Shown here piece by piece: positions 19,873 through 28,525 of a stretch of DNA of 31,503 nt. The stretch's first letter is position 1, and each line of letters begins with the position of its first letter. Origin of the DNA: a virus; the IMG/VR virus record IMGVR_UViG_3300034190_002622, positions 1 through 31,503 of that record; one strand, given 5' to 3'. Below the pieces are notes generated by a model, which was given only the letters and a program-made list of their open reading frames with translations, ran no database searches and had not been told where the DNA came from. A program made the position numbers and the translations under genes.

Positions 19873-20066
19873 TGGGTCCTTTAACGGCATTAAGTGTATC
19901 TCTCCTGGCTTTAAAGCTGGGAGGGGTTAGTACAGTAGGTTATGAACTTATAATCCTACCAGCAGCCTTACAAGGTGCTTATAACTTCTACCAAGCTTAT
20001 AGGCAGAAGAGAGAACTAGATAAGTTAATAGCTATGATAGAAGAGAATAAATCTAAGGAGGACTGA
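19872..20066 (+). CDS. Small membrane protein
   Basis: The protein has 64 residues and overlaps the SSB candidate by TAATG, with GGAGG upstream. Two hydrophobic stretches (LTALSVSLLALKLGGVSTVG and ELIILPAALQGAYNFYQAY) are followed by a charged helix (RQKRELDKLIAMIEENKSK). Likely a two-TM hairpin with a cytoplasmic tail. Function unknown; it is another membrane element inside the replication cluster. Confidence 0.6.
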   Translation: MGPLTALSVSLLALKLGGVSTVGYELIILPAALQGAYNFYQAYRQKRELDKLIAMIEENKSKED

Positions 20067-20965
20067 TGACAATCCTTAATATTGAAGCTGATGAAATTCT
20101 CTACCGTGCAGCATTTGCGGTGGAGACTAAGGGGTATAAGATAACCCTTAAAAATGGAGGTAGTAAAGATTTAGGGGGTAAGTATACTAAAACAAAGATT
20201 AAGAAAATGATGTTAACCAAAGACAAAACTTTAGATGTAGATTATAAGTTAGAAGTTTATCCAATAGTTGAGCCTGTTTCTTATTGTTTACGTATAATAA
20301 AGAACACATTACAAAGGTTATCAAAACACGGAGACTTAAGATTGTTCTTAACAGCTTCTGATAAATCAAACTTTAGGTTTGGGATAGTAGAGACAGAAGG
20401 ACCTAAAGGAATGGGGTATAAAGCTGGTAGACCGCCAAGACCTGTTCATTATGAAGCTGCTAGAGAGTATTTGTTAAAACAAGGAGCAGAAGAAATATTT
20501 GGATATGAAGCAGATGACGCTTTATGTATGTATCAGACAGATGACACGATAGCTTGCCATATAGACAAAGATATTAACATGGTGGTAGGGAAGCACCTTA
20601 ATTGGGTCACTATGGAGTTTTATGACGTACCAGAGGGATTAGGTACTGTCACAATAAACGATAAAGGTAAGGCTGTTGGTAGAGGGTTAAAGTATTTTTA
20701 TCATCAGCTCTTGACAGGAGACGCAACAGATAATATACTAGGTATTAAAGGTATAGGTGATAAGACTGCTTACACTATATTAGAAGGTATTGAAACAGAG
20801 CAGGAATGCTTAAGAGGAGTTGTTAATATATACGCCACTCATTATGGTGAAGGGTATTTAAATATTTTGCTGGAGATGGCAGATTTGTTATGGATGGTTA
20901 GAAAAGACAAACTAACAGGTAGACAGTATTTACAGGAGAGGTTAAATGAACATACCACCTTATGA
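20066..20965 (+). CDS. 5'-3' exonuclease / flap endonuclease (FEN family)
   Basis: The protein has 299 residues. Acidic metal-binding clusters typical of FEN/T7 gp6/T5 D15 nucleases are visible: the N-terminal NIEADEILYRAAFA, FGYEADDALCMYQ, ACHIDKDINMV and LTGDATDNILGIKGIGDKTA, the last combining two Asp ligands with the helix-hairpin-helix (GIKGIGDKTA) that grips DNA. YKAGRPPRPVHYEAAREYL corresponds to the helical-arch region. It removes RNA primers and processes 5' flaps, complementing the polymerase that lacks this domain. Start after AAGGAGG, with a 1-bp overlap with the previous gene; the end overlaps the next by 20 bp. Confidence 0.88.
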   Translation: MTILNIEADEILYRAAFAVETKGYKITLKNGGSKDLGGKYTKTKIKKMMLTKDKTLDVDYKLEVYPIVEPVSYCLRIIKNTLQRLSKHGDLRLFLTASDKSNFRFGIVETEGPKGMGYKAGRPPRPVHYEAAREYLLKQGAEEIFGYEADDALCMYQTDDTIACHIDKDINMVVGKHLNWVTMEFYDVPEGLGTVTINDKGKAVGRGLKYFYHQLLTGDATDNILGIKGIGDKTAYTILEGIETEQECLRGVVNIYATHYGEGYLNILLEMADLLWMVRKDKLTGRQYLQERLNEHTTL

Positions 20966-21287
20966 CGACACTGACTTAGCTGCTGATATTGTACTAAAAC
21001 ACGCTAAGCATTTAAACGCTGTTATTATAGAAGATATAACGACAGCAATTAACATAGCTTTTGGGGATGGTTATTGTAGAGGGTATAATGCTGCTAATGA
21101 ATGGTACACGCAAATGGATGGAGATATTGAATATATTAAGTCTTTTGATAGTGTACAAGGTGTGGATACGTTTAATGACGATTTGGTGGGGTCAGCATAT
21201 GGGGATGTTCCATTTGTAGATTATGAGCTTTATAAAAATCTACCGGACGTAGACTTAGACAAACCATTGGATGACAAAGATGAATGA
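20946..21287 (+). CDS. Hypothetical acidic protein
   Basis: The protein has 113 residues, preceded by AGGAGAGG inside the exonuclease gene. It is strongly acidic towards the C-terminus (LPDVDLDKPLDDKDE), helical in the first half, with aromatic residues around YNAANEWYTQMDGD. No family recognised. It overlaps both neighbours. Confidence 0.55.
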   Translation: MNIPPYDDTDLAADIVLKHAKHLNAVIIEDITTAINIAFGDGYCRGYNAANEWYTQMDGDIEYIKSFDSVQGVDTFNDDLVGSAYGDVPFVDYELYKNLPDVDLDKPLDDKDE

Positions 21288-21453
21288 TGATAGAGAATGT
21301 TATATAGAATATAAACACTACGGTACAACAATAAGATTCAGTGGGTTGGATAGAGGGATGCCTATGGAAGATTTTCATGATTTATGCCAGAGGCTAGCAC
21401 TAGCTATAGGTTATCAACCAGAAACTGTGGGGGAGTGGTTTGAAAATGAGTGA
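21271..21453 (+). CDS. Hypothetical protein
   Basis: The protein has 60 residues, or 57 if the ATG at 21280 is used; neither start has a good Shine-Dalgarno and translation is probably coupled. It is a compact alpha/beta sequence (YIEYKHYGTTIRFSGLDRGM, then FHDLCQRLALAIGYQPETV). I do not recognise it. It overlaps both the upstream and HNH genes. Confidence 0.5.
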   Translation: MTKMNDDRECYIEYKHYGTTIRFSGLDRGMPMEDFHDLCQRLALAIGYQPETVGEWFENE

Positions 21454-22078
21454 TAATAAACCGTGGGAGTGGGGTTATGTAGACCATAACACGGAGCAAG
21501 AATATTTACATAAAGTTGTACGTGGAGGTATAAGGCAAGGAGTTTGGAATAAGTGCCCAGTAAAAACTTATTTTTTAAGTAATGTACCTGTCAAACGTAT
21601 GGTAAATAAAAAGACGGGTAAAATGTGTCAACATAATCAATGCAATATATGTAAGGAGTGGATAGCTAAGAAAAGTGGTTCTAAAAAGAATAAAGTGAAA
21701 CCTAGCGAGCGTATGTATGTTGACCATATAATACCTACACGTAGCTTCACTAAACTTGAGGATGCAGGACAATTTATATATGATTTAGTATATTGCCCTG
21801 TAGAGAACCTACAACATTTATGTTTTTATTGTCATAATATTAAAACACATTCAGAACGTAAAAAAATATCATTTGAAGAAGCTAAGATTGAAAAAGAATG
21901 TATCAAAATAATGGCGAAAAGTGTACACGACTTAAAGGTGTGGTTATCAGATAGACATGAGCCTTACTTAACACCTAAACCAAAGAACAGAGATGTTGTA
22001 AGGAGGTTGTTGGATGAAGAAGCTTGGGATGTAACGTTAAATGATGGCTTAGATGAGTGGGAGTGGGATGATGAGTAA
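21446..22078 (+). CDS. HNH endonuclease-like protein
   Basis: The protein has 210 residues from the ATG at 21446 after GGGGGAG (a TTG two codons earlier is possible). The HNH core is clear: zinc knuckle CNICKEWI, then YVDHIIPTRSF (His-rich strand/turn with the metal His), then ENLQHLCFYCHNIKTHSERK with the second CxxC and the final His. It is not inserted in another gene, so it is either a free-standing homing-type nuclease or a replication/packaging-related nicking enzyme. The C-terminal tail is acidic and Trp-rich (DGLDEWEWDDE). It lies among replication genes. Confidence 0.8.
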   Translation: MSDNKPWEWGYVDHNTEQEYLHKVVRGGIRQGVWNKCPVKTYFLSNVPVKRMVNKKTGKMCQHNQCNICKEWIAKKSGSKKNKVKPSERMYVDHIIPTRSFTKLEDAGQFIYDLVYCPVENLQHLCFYCHNIKTHSERKKISFEEAKIEKECIKIMAKSVHDLKVWLSDRHEPYLTPKPKNRDVVRRLLDEEAWDVTLNDGLDEWEWDDE

Positions 22079-22370
22079 TATACTAAATCAAATAGGAGGA
22101 GATATTTTGTATCCAAATCGTTATGTGTGTACTGTATTAGAAGAAATGCGTAAGCAATTAAAAACTCTTGATGAAAATAACCTAGATAGATACAAGAGTA
22201 TTGCAGCATTAATGATTGAAGAAGCACAAACCATGGTCAATAAAATGGAGGCAGGACTTGAGGATTATGGTGATATTAGGAGGATGAAAGAGGAGAGAGA
22301 CGAACTTTACGTGGAGATAAAGAAACTTAAAGCAGAGAAGAAAGAACTTAAGAAAGAGGAGGAGGAATGA
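22071..22370 (+). CDS. Coiled-coil protein, function unknown
   Basis: The protein has about 99 residues from the ATG at 22071. The start is uncertain: AGGAGGA at 22094-22100 stands 6 nt before an in-frame TTG (22107), which would give an 87-residue protein starting YPNRYVCTVLEEM, whereas ATG 22071 has only a weak site. The C-terminal half is a long charged helix (MKEERDELYVEIKKLKAEKK and on to a Glu-rich end). No family recognised. Confidence 0.6.
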   Translation: MSNILNQIGGDILYPNRYVCTVLEEMRKQLKTLDENNLDRYKSIAALMIEEAQTMVNKMEAGLEDYGDIRRMKEERDELYVEIKKLKAEKKELKKEEEE

Positions 22371-22534
22371 ATATAAAATCTCAATTACTAGATATCATGG
22401 AAGACTTCAACCTTGAATACAAAGAAGCTAGGTTTCTTCTTAAATCTCAACTAAGAAAAAGCTATGAGGCTGGGTTGATTGACAAAGATACATGGAAAGC
22501 AGCAAAGAAGGTGTTAACTGAGGAGTTACAATGA
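22367..22534 (+). CDS. Small helical protein
   Basis: The protein has 55 residues. AGGAGG immediately upstream of the ATG and ATGA overlaps at both ends support it. It is a two-helix-like sequence (LLDIMEDFNLEYKEARFLLK and GLIDKDTWKAAKKVLTEEL). Function unknown; it precedes and is coupled to the DEDD exonuclease gene. Confidence 0.6.
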   Translation: MNIKSQLLDIMEDFNLEYKEARFLLKSQLRKSYEAGLIDKDTWKAAKKVLTEELQ

Positions 22535-23391
22535 AAAAACCAACTATTTTGTTCTTTGATATTGAAACCCTGCCATTGAAATCTTTTATTTGGCAACCGG
22601 GTACTCAGTATGTAGGACATAAAAACCTATTACCTTCCCACGATATGTGGGGGTTAATTTGTATTCAATACGCTGTTAACGATGGACCTGTTAAAGTGTT
22701 ACGTTATGATAAGCATGGAGGTACTAAGGGAATGATTAAAGCTTTCGATGCTCTTGTAGCAGAAGCTGACATTGTTCTAGGTAAGAATTCTGATAGATTT
22801 GATATTAAGATGTTGAATGCTATGAGAGCACTACTGGATATCCCACCAATTGTAGGTTGGGAGAAGTATACGGAGGATTTAGAGAAACAAATGAGGAGGT
22901 ACTTTAGATTACCATCTCAAAGTTTAGATTACATCAGTAAGAAGTTAGATGTAGGTGGTAAAGTGTCTATGGATATGTCTGATTGGGTAGCTATATCTAA
23001 CATGAAAGAGTTAGATGATTTAAAAGCTGATGGATTAGATACTAAATCTCTTAACGTAATAAGTACTCATTTGTTTAGAGAGAAAGTAAAGGATGTTAAA
23101 GCATCAGGAAAGAAAGCTTTAGATAAGATGTGCCATTATGGTGCTAAGGATACAGAGGATACACGTATCTTGTGGAACTATTTAAAAGCTCACTTTGATC
23201 CTAAGTTTAACATGGCTAAGTTTAATGATGAGAAACACGCTTGTAAGCATTGTGGGTCTCTTAGTATTAAAAAGAATGGTACTAGAATTGCTGGTAAAAC
23301 TAAGTATCAACAATTCCAATGTAATGATTGTGGAATGTATGCAGGTAGAGCACCTATCAGTATCCACGGAATTATAGGACCTATTGGTTAG
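22531..23391 (+). CDS. DEDD 3'-5' exonuclease fused to an InsA-type zinc ribbon
   Basis: The protein has 286 residues. RNase H-like exonuclease motifs: LFFDIETLP (7-15, DxE), VLGKNSDRFDIKMLN (about 82-96, Asp), and HYGAKDTEDTRILW (about 202-215, with the final Asp), as in YprB-like and family B polymerase exonuclease domains. The last 50 residues hold CKHCGSLSIKKNGTR followed about 20 residues on by CNDCGMY, the four-Cys zinc ribbon seen in IS1 InsA and other DNA-binding ribbons. The ribbon probably targets DNA or RNA. It is the last gene of the unit. Its stop overlaps, tail to tail, the end of the leftward tail cluster by 4 bp. Confidence 0.8.
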   Translation: MKKPTILFFDIETLPLKSFIWQPGTQYVGHKNLLPSHDMWGLICIQYAVNDGPVKVLRYDKHGGTKGMIKAFDALVAEADIVLGKNSDRFDIKMLNAMRALLDIPPIVGWEKYTEDLEKQMRRYFRLPSQSLDYISKKLDVGGKVSMDMSDWVAISNMKELDDLKADGLDTKSLNVISTHLFREKVKDVKASGKKALDKMCHYGAKDTEDTRILWNYLKAHFDPKFNMAKFNDEKHACKHCGSLSIKKNGTRIAGKTKYQQFQCNDCGMYAGRAPISIHGIIGPIG

Positions 23392-24425
23392 TAGTTAGAG
23401 CTTGTTACAACACCACTACTATCCATTGTAAAACTATTCCCACCTGTAAATGTAACTGTAGAGCCTCCTGTATCAGTGGGTTCTATAGACACCCCTGTAT
23501 TATTCGAAGTTTCTCCACTCACTTTACTACCACTACCTGTCCACTCTATTAATGTATCTGCTGCTGCCTCTGCTGTGTTAGTTAAAAACTGTGCACCATC
23601 AAAAGCTAACTGATGAATACTATCAGCATCCCAATCACCTACTGGCCTTAATGAAGGACACCAAGAATCAGTACCAACAACACAACCACTCTGATATACA
23701 CTAGTATTTAATGTAAACGTTCCTGACACTCTACTCATATTAACTGTTACCGTGCTGGCTGTAGCCTCATCATAAGCGTCTACACTAACCACTCTATGTG
23801 GAGCATTAGGTGGGTCATTAGGGTCTAACACTGCTGTAGCGTAAGCTTGAGCACTACTGTAAGGGTTACTTGATTCATAACCACCCGCTGTCTCATACCA
23901 AACACCTTGTAGAAATTGGTCTTCTCTTGGGTCTACATCTGCATTATAACTATCAAAACCACTACCCTCATAAATAGGGGCGTTAAATAAACCATCTAAA
24001 TTAATAACAGCTTCTTTACTTCCACCTACTTCCTCTAATCCTGTGAGTTGTTTTAATTGACTACCTAAATTAGGGGCTGTTGTTTCTAAGTCTGCTAGGT
24101 CTTGTGAGAAAGATTCTTGTTGGTTAACTGTACCATCATCTCCAGTACCTGTAGCATTACCTGCTGCGTCACTAAAAGCATCTAATAACCCACCAGAGAA
24201 ATCATTTAAAGCACTAGACACAGCCTCAGCTACGGGGGAAGCAGCCCCCTTATCACCTGAAGCTTGTCCCACTCCCCCAGCTTTGGCTTGGTAAGCGACA
24301 CTTCTATCACCTAACTTAGCATCTTTATCTTTTAAGTCTTGTACTTGAGATAATAAATCATTGATTTGTCTTTGTAGCTTCTCAGTTTCAGCTAGCAGTC
24401 TTATGTTTCTACCTAAATCACTCAT
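23388..24425 (-). CDS. Virion tail-tip or fibre-like structural protein
   Basis: The protein has 345 residues. The N-terminal 40 residues are a coiled coil (LLAETEKLQRQINDLLSQVQ), a common trimerisation element. A Gly/Ala/Ser/Asp-rich linker follows, then a beta-rich C-terminal half with Trp and two Cys (YQSGCVVGTDSWCPS) and a terminal repetitive Thr/Gly/Ser strand region (SNNTGVSIEPTDTGGSTVTF). This is typical of a tail protein adsorbed at the tip. It is the last gene of the leftward structural run, just after the hub protein. No enzymatic motif is seen. Host receptor contact is plausible but not shown. Confidence 0.65.
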   Translation of the reverse strand: MSDLGRNIRLLAETEKLQRQINDLLSQVQDLKDKDAKLGDRSVAYQAKAGGVGQASGDKGAASPVAEAVSSALNDFSGGLLDAFSDAAGNATGTGDDGTVNQQESFSQDLADLETTAPNLGSQLKQLTGLEEVGGSKEAVINLDGLFNAPIYEGSGFDSYNADVDPREDQFLQGVWYETAGGYESSNPYSSAQAYATAVLDPNDPPNAPHRVVSVDAYDEATASTVTVNMSRVSGTFTLNTSVYQSGCVVGTDSWCPSLRPVGDWDADSIHQLAFDGAQFLTNTAEAAADTLIEWTGSGSKVSGETSNNTGVSIEPTDTGGSTVTFTGGNSFTMDSSGVVTSSNY

Positions 24426-24428
24426 CTA

Positions 24429-26507
24429 TTATGTCCATTGATCGAAGTTAATTGTTAAAGCATCGTTTGGTATTTCTACATCATAGCTTGTAGAACTTGT
24501 CAATACTGATTCATTCCTCAAACTAGCTCCGATGTCTGGAGTATCTACAACAAAGCTTACAGCATGTTGTGACTTAGTACCACCCGTTAATTTCTTATTA
24601 GCTATATGCCCAGTCCAAGCCTCTGACCCTGATGTTGTCGCTGGATCTAAACCATAATGACCGTTACCTAACTGTACTGACCCTTGTTGATACACTGGGG
24701 TACTTGTTAACGTAGCTGGTAGTGATAAACTACTATCAGTAGCACTACCTGTGCTCTGGCTCATAGATAATTCTACAGAGGTGTAAGCCTCACCTGTTGA
24801 AGCGTTAATGCTGTGAGTGAACGTATAGACACGTCCTGTAGCAACTAACTTAGTACAGTTTAGTTTAATTGTATGCCAAAGGTCTACAGTAGTCCATAAG
24901 CTACGTTTAAACATCACTCTATCTTCTCTATGACTCTTAAGTATGTCACTCTTAGCTTTGTTAAGCATAATCGTTACACTATCATCAAAGGTTGTTTTAT
25001 TTGTATCTGCATCTATCCAATAACCACCCGTTGCTGTACCTGTAGTAGGCAGAGGGGTGTTTGTTGTGTATGAATTGTAGTTTTCCCATTCAGCTGCTTC
25101 ATAACTAGAGGCTAGATTAAAGTGTAAGTCTTTTTCTTTTACACCATTCTGTGATTGTGATTGAGGAGCTTCTATTGATAATGTATATTCTGTTTTAATA
25201 TTCTGTGTAAATCTTGTAGTAGCTATCCATTGAGCACCATTACATAATGTATCTGTATAGTCTGTAACGCCTGTTCTAACCACTTCTTTTTGTTGTACGC
25301 CATCAACAGTTACTGGATTACCATCACCATCTAGTACGTCAACAACTTGCTTAGTTACCGCTACAGTAGACCAACCCACTGTTGAGCCAGAAACACTAGC
25401 AGAACATGTATACCAACCACTTGCCCAGATATCGTCATAAGCTATGTCACCTTTTAAAGCCCAACCAGAGCCTTGTACAGCGGCACTAACTAACGCTCTT
25501 GTTAATGGGTCATAGTACCCTAGTAAGAACTCACAAGCTGTTCTAGGTTCTGTACCAGCTATAAATGTTCTTTCATGGTGATGTAATCTTTGGTATGAAT
25601 AAGTTACTTTAAGGTTTACTTTGTTTATATATCTTTGACCACTACCAAGCTTAAGGTTTAAATCTCTTCTATATACATCACTATCAGTGAGAGTATAATG
25701 AGGACTTGCAGCACTAGCTATAGGGTCAACATTAGGTACACCCGTCTTTCTAAAGTTAATAACACTAGGTATTGTACTCACTCTATCTTTCAATTCTTGT
25801 AAATTTGTTTCTGGGTTTGAGAACACTTCAGTGTTATAGTAACCAACTTTATCAAGTTCAGCTCTACCCATTGTATTTTGTACTGTTTGTTCTATATCTA
25901 AAGAACAGTTAAACCTTATCTTTTGGTCTAATATAGTTACGTCAGGAGTGTTTATCTTACCTGAGAATATATGTGATATACCTGATGCTTCACGTATCTT
26001 ATAAATCACTACCTTACCTCTATAGCCACGGATGTCTTGTACACCTGTTGGTGGTATTAAAGTGAATCTAAGCTGCGGTGCATCGTTTTCAGTATATGTT
26101 ACTTCTATTAAGTCATGTATTTCATCAGTAGGTACACGTACACCACCTATATATAACATAGGTTCGTACCCGTTTCTACCGTAAAAACTAGTTGGGTCTG
26201 ATAATACAACCACTGATTGCTCAACATCTATTGTTTTAGATGCTGTAGACTTCACTGCTTGTGCTATTGACACTACTATCCCAGGAGTAGAGACGCTTTT
26301 CAATTCTACTTCTTGCTGTATACTTACTCTTATAGCTGCTGCTGCTAGTTTACCTACATTCTGGGCAACACTAACAACAATACCTGTACCTAAAGCCTTT
26401 ACAGCCTGTGCTATAGATACAACTACACCTCCACCTGTGGAGGACGTACCATCAGCTACCGTGTTATTTACAGCACGGCTATTAATCGAACTCTTATTTA
26501 ACGCCAT
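24429..26507 (-). CDS. Tail hub / tip protein with N-terminal repeats
   Basis: The protein has 692 residues. The N-terminus begins MALNKSSINSRAVNN, then has imperfect repeats of a GIVVSIAQAVK-type unit at about residues 27-40, 42-56, 59-70, 76-88 and 92-100. A large beta-rich region follows (YEPMLYIGGVRVPTDEIHDL, then DAPQLRFTLIPPTG), resembling the barrel domains of siphovirus baseplate hub proteins (gp27-like), where a ring of hub subunits caps the tail tube. The C-terminal third has more beta-structure. The order tape measure, fibre-like proteins, hub, tip is consistent. The hub assignment comes from position, size and barrel-like sequence. Confidence 0.6.
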   Translation of the reverse strand: MALNKSSINSRAVNNTVADGTSSTGGGVVVSIAQAVKALGTGIVVSVAQNVGKLAAAAIRVSIQQEVELKSVSTPGIVVSIAQAVKSTASKTIDVEQSVVVLSDPTSFYGRNGYEPMLYIGGVRVPTDEIHDLIEVTYTENDAPQLRFTLIPPTGVQDIRGYRGKVVIYKIREASGISHIFSGKINTPDVTILDQKIRFNCSLDIEQTVQNTMGRAELDKVGYYNTEVFSNPETNLQELKDRVSTIPSVINFRKTGVPNVDPIASAASPHYTLTDSDVYRRDLNLKLGSGQRYINKVNLKVTYSYQRLHHHERTFIAGTEPRTACEFLLGYYDPLTRALVSAAVQGSGWALKGDIAYDDIWASGWYTCSASVSGSTVGWSTVAVTKQVVDVLDGDGNPVTVDGVQQKEVVRTGVTDYTDTLCNGAQWIATTRFTQNIKTEYTLSIEAPQSQSQNGVKEKDLHFNLASSYEAAEWENYNSYTTNTPLPTTGTATGGYWIDADTNKTTFDDSVTIMLNKAKSDILKSHREDRVMFKRSLWTTVDLWHTIKLNCTKLVATGRVYTFTHSINASTGEAYTSVELSMSQSTGSATDSSLSLPATLTSTPVYQQGSVQLGNGHYGLDPATTSGSEAWTGHIANKKLTGGTKSQHAVSFVVDTPDIGASLRNESVLTSSTSYDVEIPNDALTINFDQWT

Positions 26508-26674
26508 TAAAATCTACCATATAATCTGTTGAACAGCCCTGGTGTGTTATTTACTTTCTTGTCGACATCAGAAGTTATTACATTAGCTTCTTCTTTCTTT
26601 TCTTCTTGTTTATTTAGTTTTGTTAAAAGAAACACATTGATAAACAAGTTTAAAATACATATGAATTCAAACAT
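26507..26674 (-). CDS. Small single-TM protein in the tail cluster
   Basis: The protein has 55 residues. An N-terminal hydrophobic segment (MFEFICILNLFINVFLL) is followed by a very charged stretch (TKLNKQEEKKEEANV) and a basic end (GLFNRLYGRF). TAATG overlaps at both ends couple it to the neighbouring structural genes. It might be a lysis or anchoring peptide (a signal-anchor spanin-like layout), but no Cys lipobox or coiled coil is evident. Confidence 0.6.
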   Translation of the reverse strand: MFEFICILNLFINVFLLTKLNKQEEKKEEANVITSDVDKKVNNTPGLFNRLYGRF

Positions 26675-27012
26675 TATTCACCACTCTTTTTATGCTTCTC
26701 TTTAACTGCTTTATGTGTTGAATAAATTGGTTCTATCTTAGGTAGGGTTCCATCATCCATAGCGTGCCATAGAGCGTCTAGTTGATCACCGATAGGCATA
26801 TATTCATCTCGTCTAGCTTGTCTTATAGATGCAGCTTCTTTTATTGGCAACGCTTCTATTTCCCAAGCGTCAAGCATAGCTTGGTCTGGCTTAGGTCCTA
26901 GAGAATCATCCCATTTTTTTATATAAGGACCTTGTCCGTCATCTTGTATATTAACTTGGAAGGCTAAGTCAACCTCTGGGAATTTTAATTTTATTATATC
27001 TGCTATATTCAT
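26674..27012 (-). CDS. XkdW-like tail-associated protein
   Basis: The protein has 112 residues. The start MNIADIIKLKFPEVDLAFQV, then QDDGQGPYIKKWDDSLGPKP and a later YMPIGDQLDALWHAMDDG, follow the pattern of small phage proteins encoded next to tail fibre genes (XkdW family: 'DDGDGxYIxxWN...P.P.. L.aW', with the common 'IGDQLDALWHAL' block). They are thought to help fibre assembly; a structural role is unproven. It sits directly after the fibre gene. Confidence 0.65.
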   Translation of the reverse strand: MNIADIIKLKFPEVDLAFQVNIQDDGQGPYIKKWDDSLGPKPDQAMLDAWEIEALPIKEAASIRQARRDEYMPIGDQLDALWHAMDDGTLPKIEPIYSTHKAVKEKHKKSGE

Positions 27013-27028
27013 TTAATAATCTCTTTTC

Positions 27029-28525
27029 TTAAGGTTGTCCAATAAGTGCACATGTCATCGTAGTGTTTGTATTTAAAGGTCTATCAACTCCACTGGCTTG
27101 GTATACGTATAACTCTATATAATCAGTTGAGCCGTTCATGTCTAAAGCATTAACTATGGTAGTACCATTTTGACCCGTACCACTCGCCCCGCACGCGTTA
27201 TACGTTGATGCCGAGCCATTTTTATATATACTACCAATAATAACTGATTGGTCACCCATAGTGTCATACACCATACTACACACTACCAGATAAACCCCTG
27301 CTATCGTAGGTGTGAATCTATAATTAGTCGCGTTGTCATAATCTCCGTTAGAGTCTAAATTCTCAGTATTTAATTGAGCCTTAGTAAAGGTAGCTGTGGA
27401 AATTGTTTGGTTAGAGCCTCTAGCAGCCTGCATAACTGGTATAGCTGTGACACTTGTACCCCCCTCAGCTATTGGTAGCGCTGTGTCTAATGTTAAACTA
27501 GTAAAATCAGCATCCCCGTCAGAATTTATAGAAGCTACTATAGCACTTGCTGAATCTTTAATATTAAAATCATCAACTCCAGCAGCATCACCTAAGATAA
27601 TGTTTACGTCATTATCTGAATGTAACTCAATATCACCCGCACTTACTGATACAATTTGATTACCGTTAACGTCTAAATCACCCCCTAGTTGAGGTGTTGT
27701 ATCGTCTACGACGTCCCCTCCACCAGAGACGGCTTGCCAAGAACATGTACCGTCGCCATCCTCTCTTAGATATTTAGTACCACCAACCTCACCGGTTGAT
27801 AACACTGCTGTACCTTCTGGAGCGCCTCCACCGACTGAATCAGCATAAGCTTTAATAGATTCACTTGTTGCTAATGTCACTGCACTAGCTGTTGCCATTG
27901 TATCATCATCAATAATAGATGTTATACGAGCACCTGTAGCGCCAAACTGTACACCACTGTTATTGGCTTGTATTCTCACAACGTTATTTGTTGTTACTGA
28001 AAACCCGTTAGAATTGTGTAGCTGTACTTTATAGAAACTTGTCCCAGCTTGATAATCACAGCTTGATGATGTAAACGTATACCAATAGTTAGCAGCACCT
28101 CTTAATACAGGTACGTTACCTGAATGATTTAAACAATAAGCTGTTGCACTACTACTACCACCAAAACCTACATAAGCGCCTGATGCAGAGGCATCTAGAG
28201 GACCTATTAAAGCTGGTGTTTCATCTGATGCTAATACATCTGTGTATAATAAAGCTGTATCTCTTATCTCTACAGGGTCAAGGTCAGCAAAAGCAAAACC
28301 TGTTGTCCCTTCTTGTGCTCTTGTTATTGTTATTACAGAGCCAGCTATAGCTGTAGCTGTAACGATTTCTATATTACCAGCACCATCGTCAAGTGTTACT
28401 TGACATGTGTCACCACCCCCCACTGCTGGGAAGCCTGTAACACTAGTAAGAGTCATTGATGTAGCTATAGCTGTTATAGCTCCATTCAATGTTGTGCTAA
28501 AGTTATTTGCTATTAATCTTGCCAT
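27029..28525 (-). CDS. Tail fibre protein with C1q-like C-terminal domain
   Basis: The protein has 498 residues. The N-terminal domain (LIANNFSTTLNGAITAIATS, then EGTTGFAFADLDPVEIRDTA) is a common virion-attachment module in phage fibres. The middle contains fibre-type beta elements (DTTPQLGGDLDVNGNQIVSV, LPIAEGGTSVTAI). The C-terminus (YRFTPTIAGVYLVVCSMVYD, GSIYKNGSAS, through to the end) matches the jelly-roll C1q/TNF-like head used by phage receptor-binding tips ('FTPxxAGxYxFxxxxx...xxxKNGxx'). It probably binds the host surface. It is coupled to the gene upstream by a 1-bp overlap. Confidence 0.8.
   Translation of the reverse strand: MARLIANNFSTTLNGAITAIATSMTLTSVTGFPAVGGGDTCQVTLDDGAGNIEIVTATAIAGSVITITRAQEGTTGFAFADLDPVEIRDTALLYTDVLASDETPALIGPLDASASGAYVGFGGSSSATAYCLNHSGNVPVLRGAANYWYTFTSSSCDYQAGTSFYKVQLHNSNGFSVTTNNVVRIQANNSGVQFGATGARITSIIDDDTMATASAVTLATSESIKAYADSVGGGAPEGTAVLSTGEVGGTKYLREDGDGTCSWQAVSGGGDVVDDTTPQLGGDLDVNGNQIVSVSAGDIELHSDNDVNIILGDAAGVDDFNIKDSASAIVASINSDGDADFTSLTLDTALPIAEGGTSVTAIPVMQAARGSNQTISTATFTKAQLNTENLDSNGDYDNATNYRFTPTIAGVYLVVCSMVYDTMGDQSVIIGSIYKNGSASTYNACGASGTGQNGTTIVNALDMNGSTDYIELYVYQASGVDRPLNTNTTMTCALIGQP

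Noticed and set aside
12106-20965. Possible Z-genome (2-aminoadenine) system
   Set aside because: A dATP/dGTP pyrophosphohydrolase-like domain and a family A polymerase are present, but no PurZ-like gene is seen, and a partial domain match alone is not sufficient.
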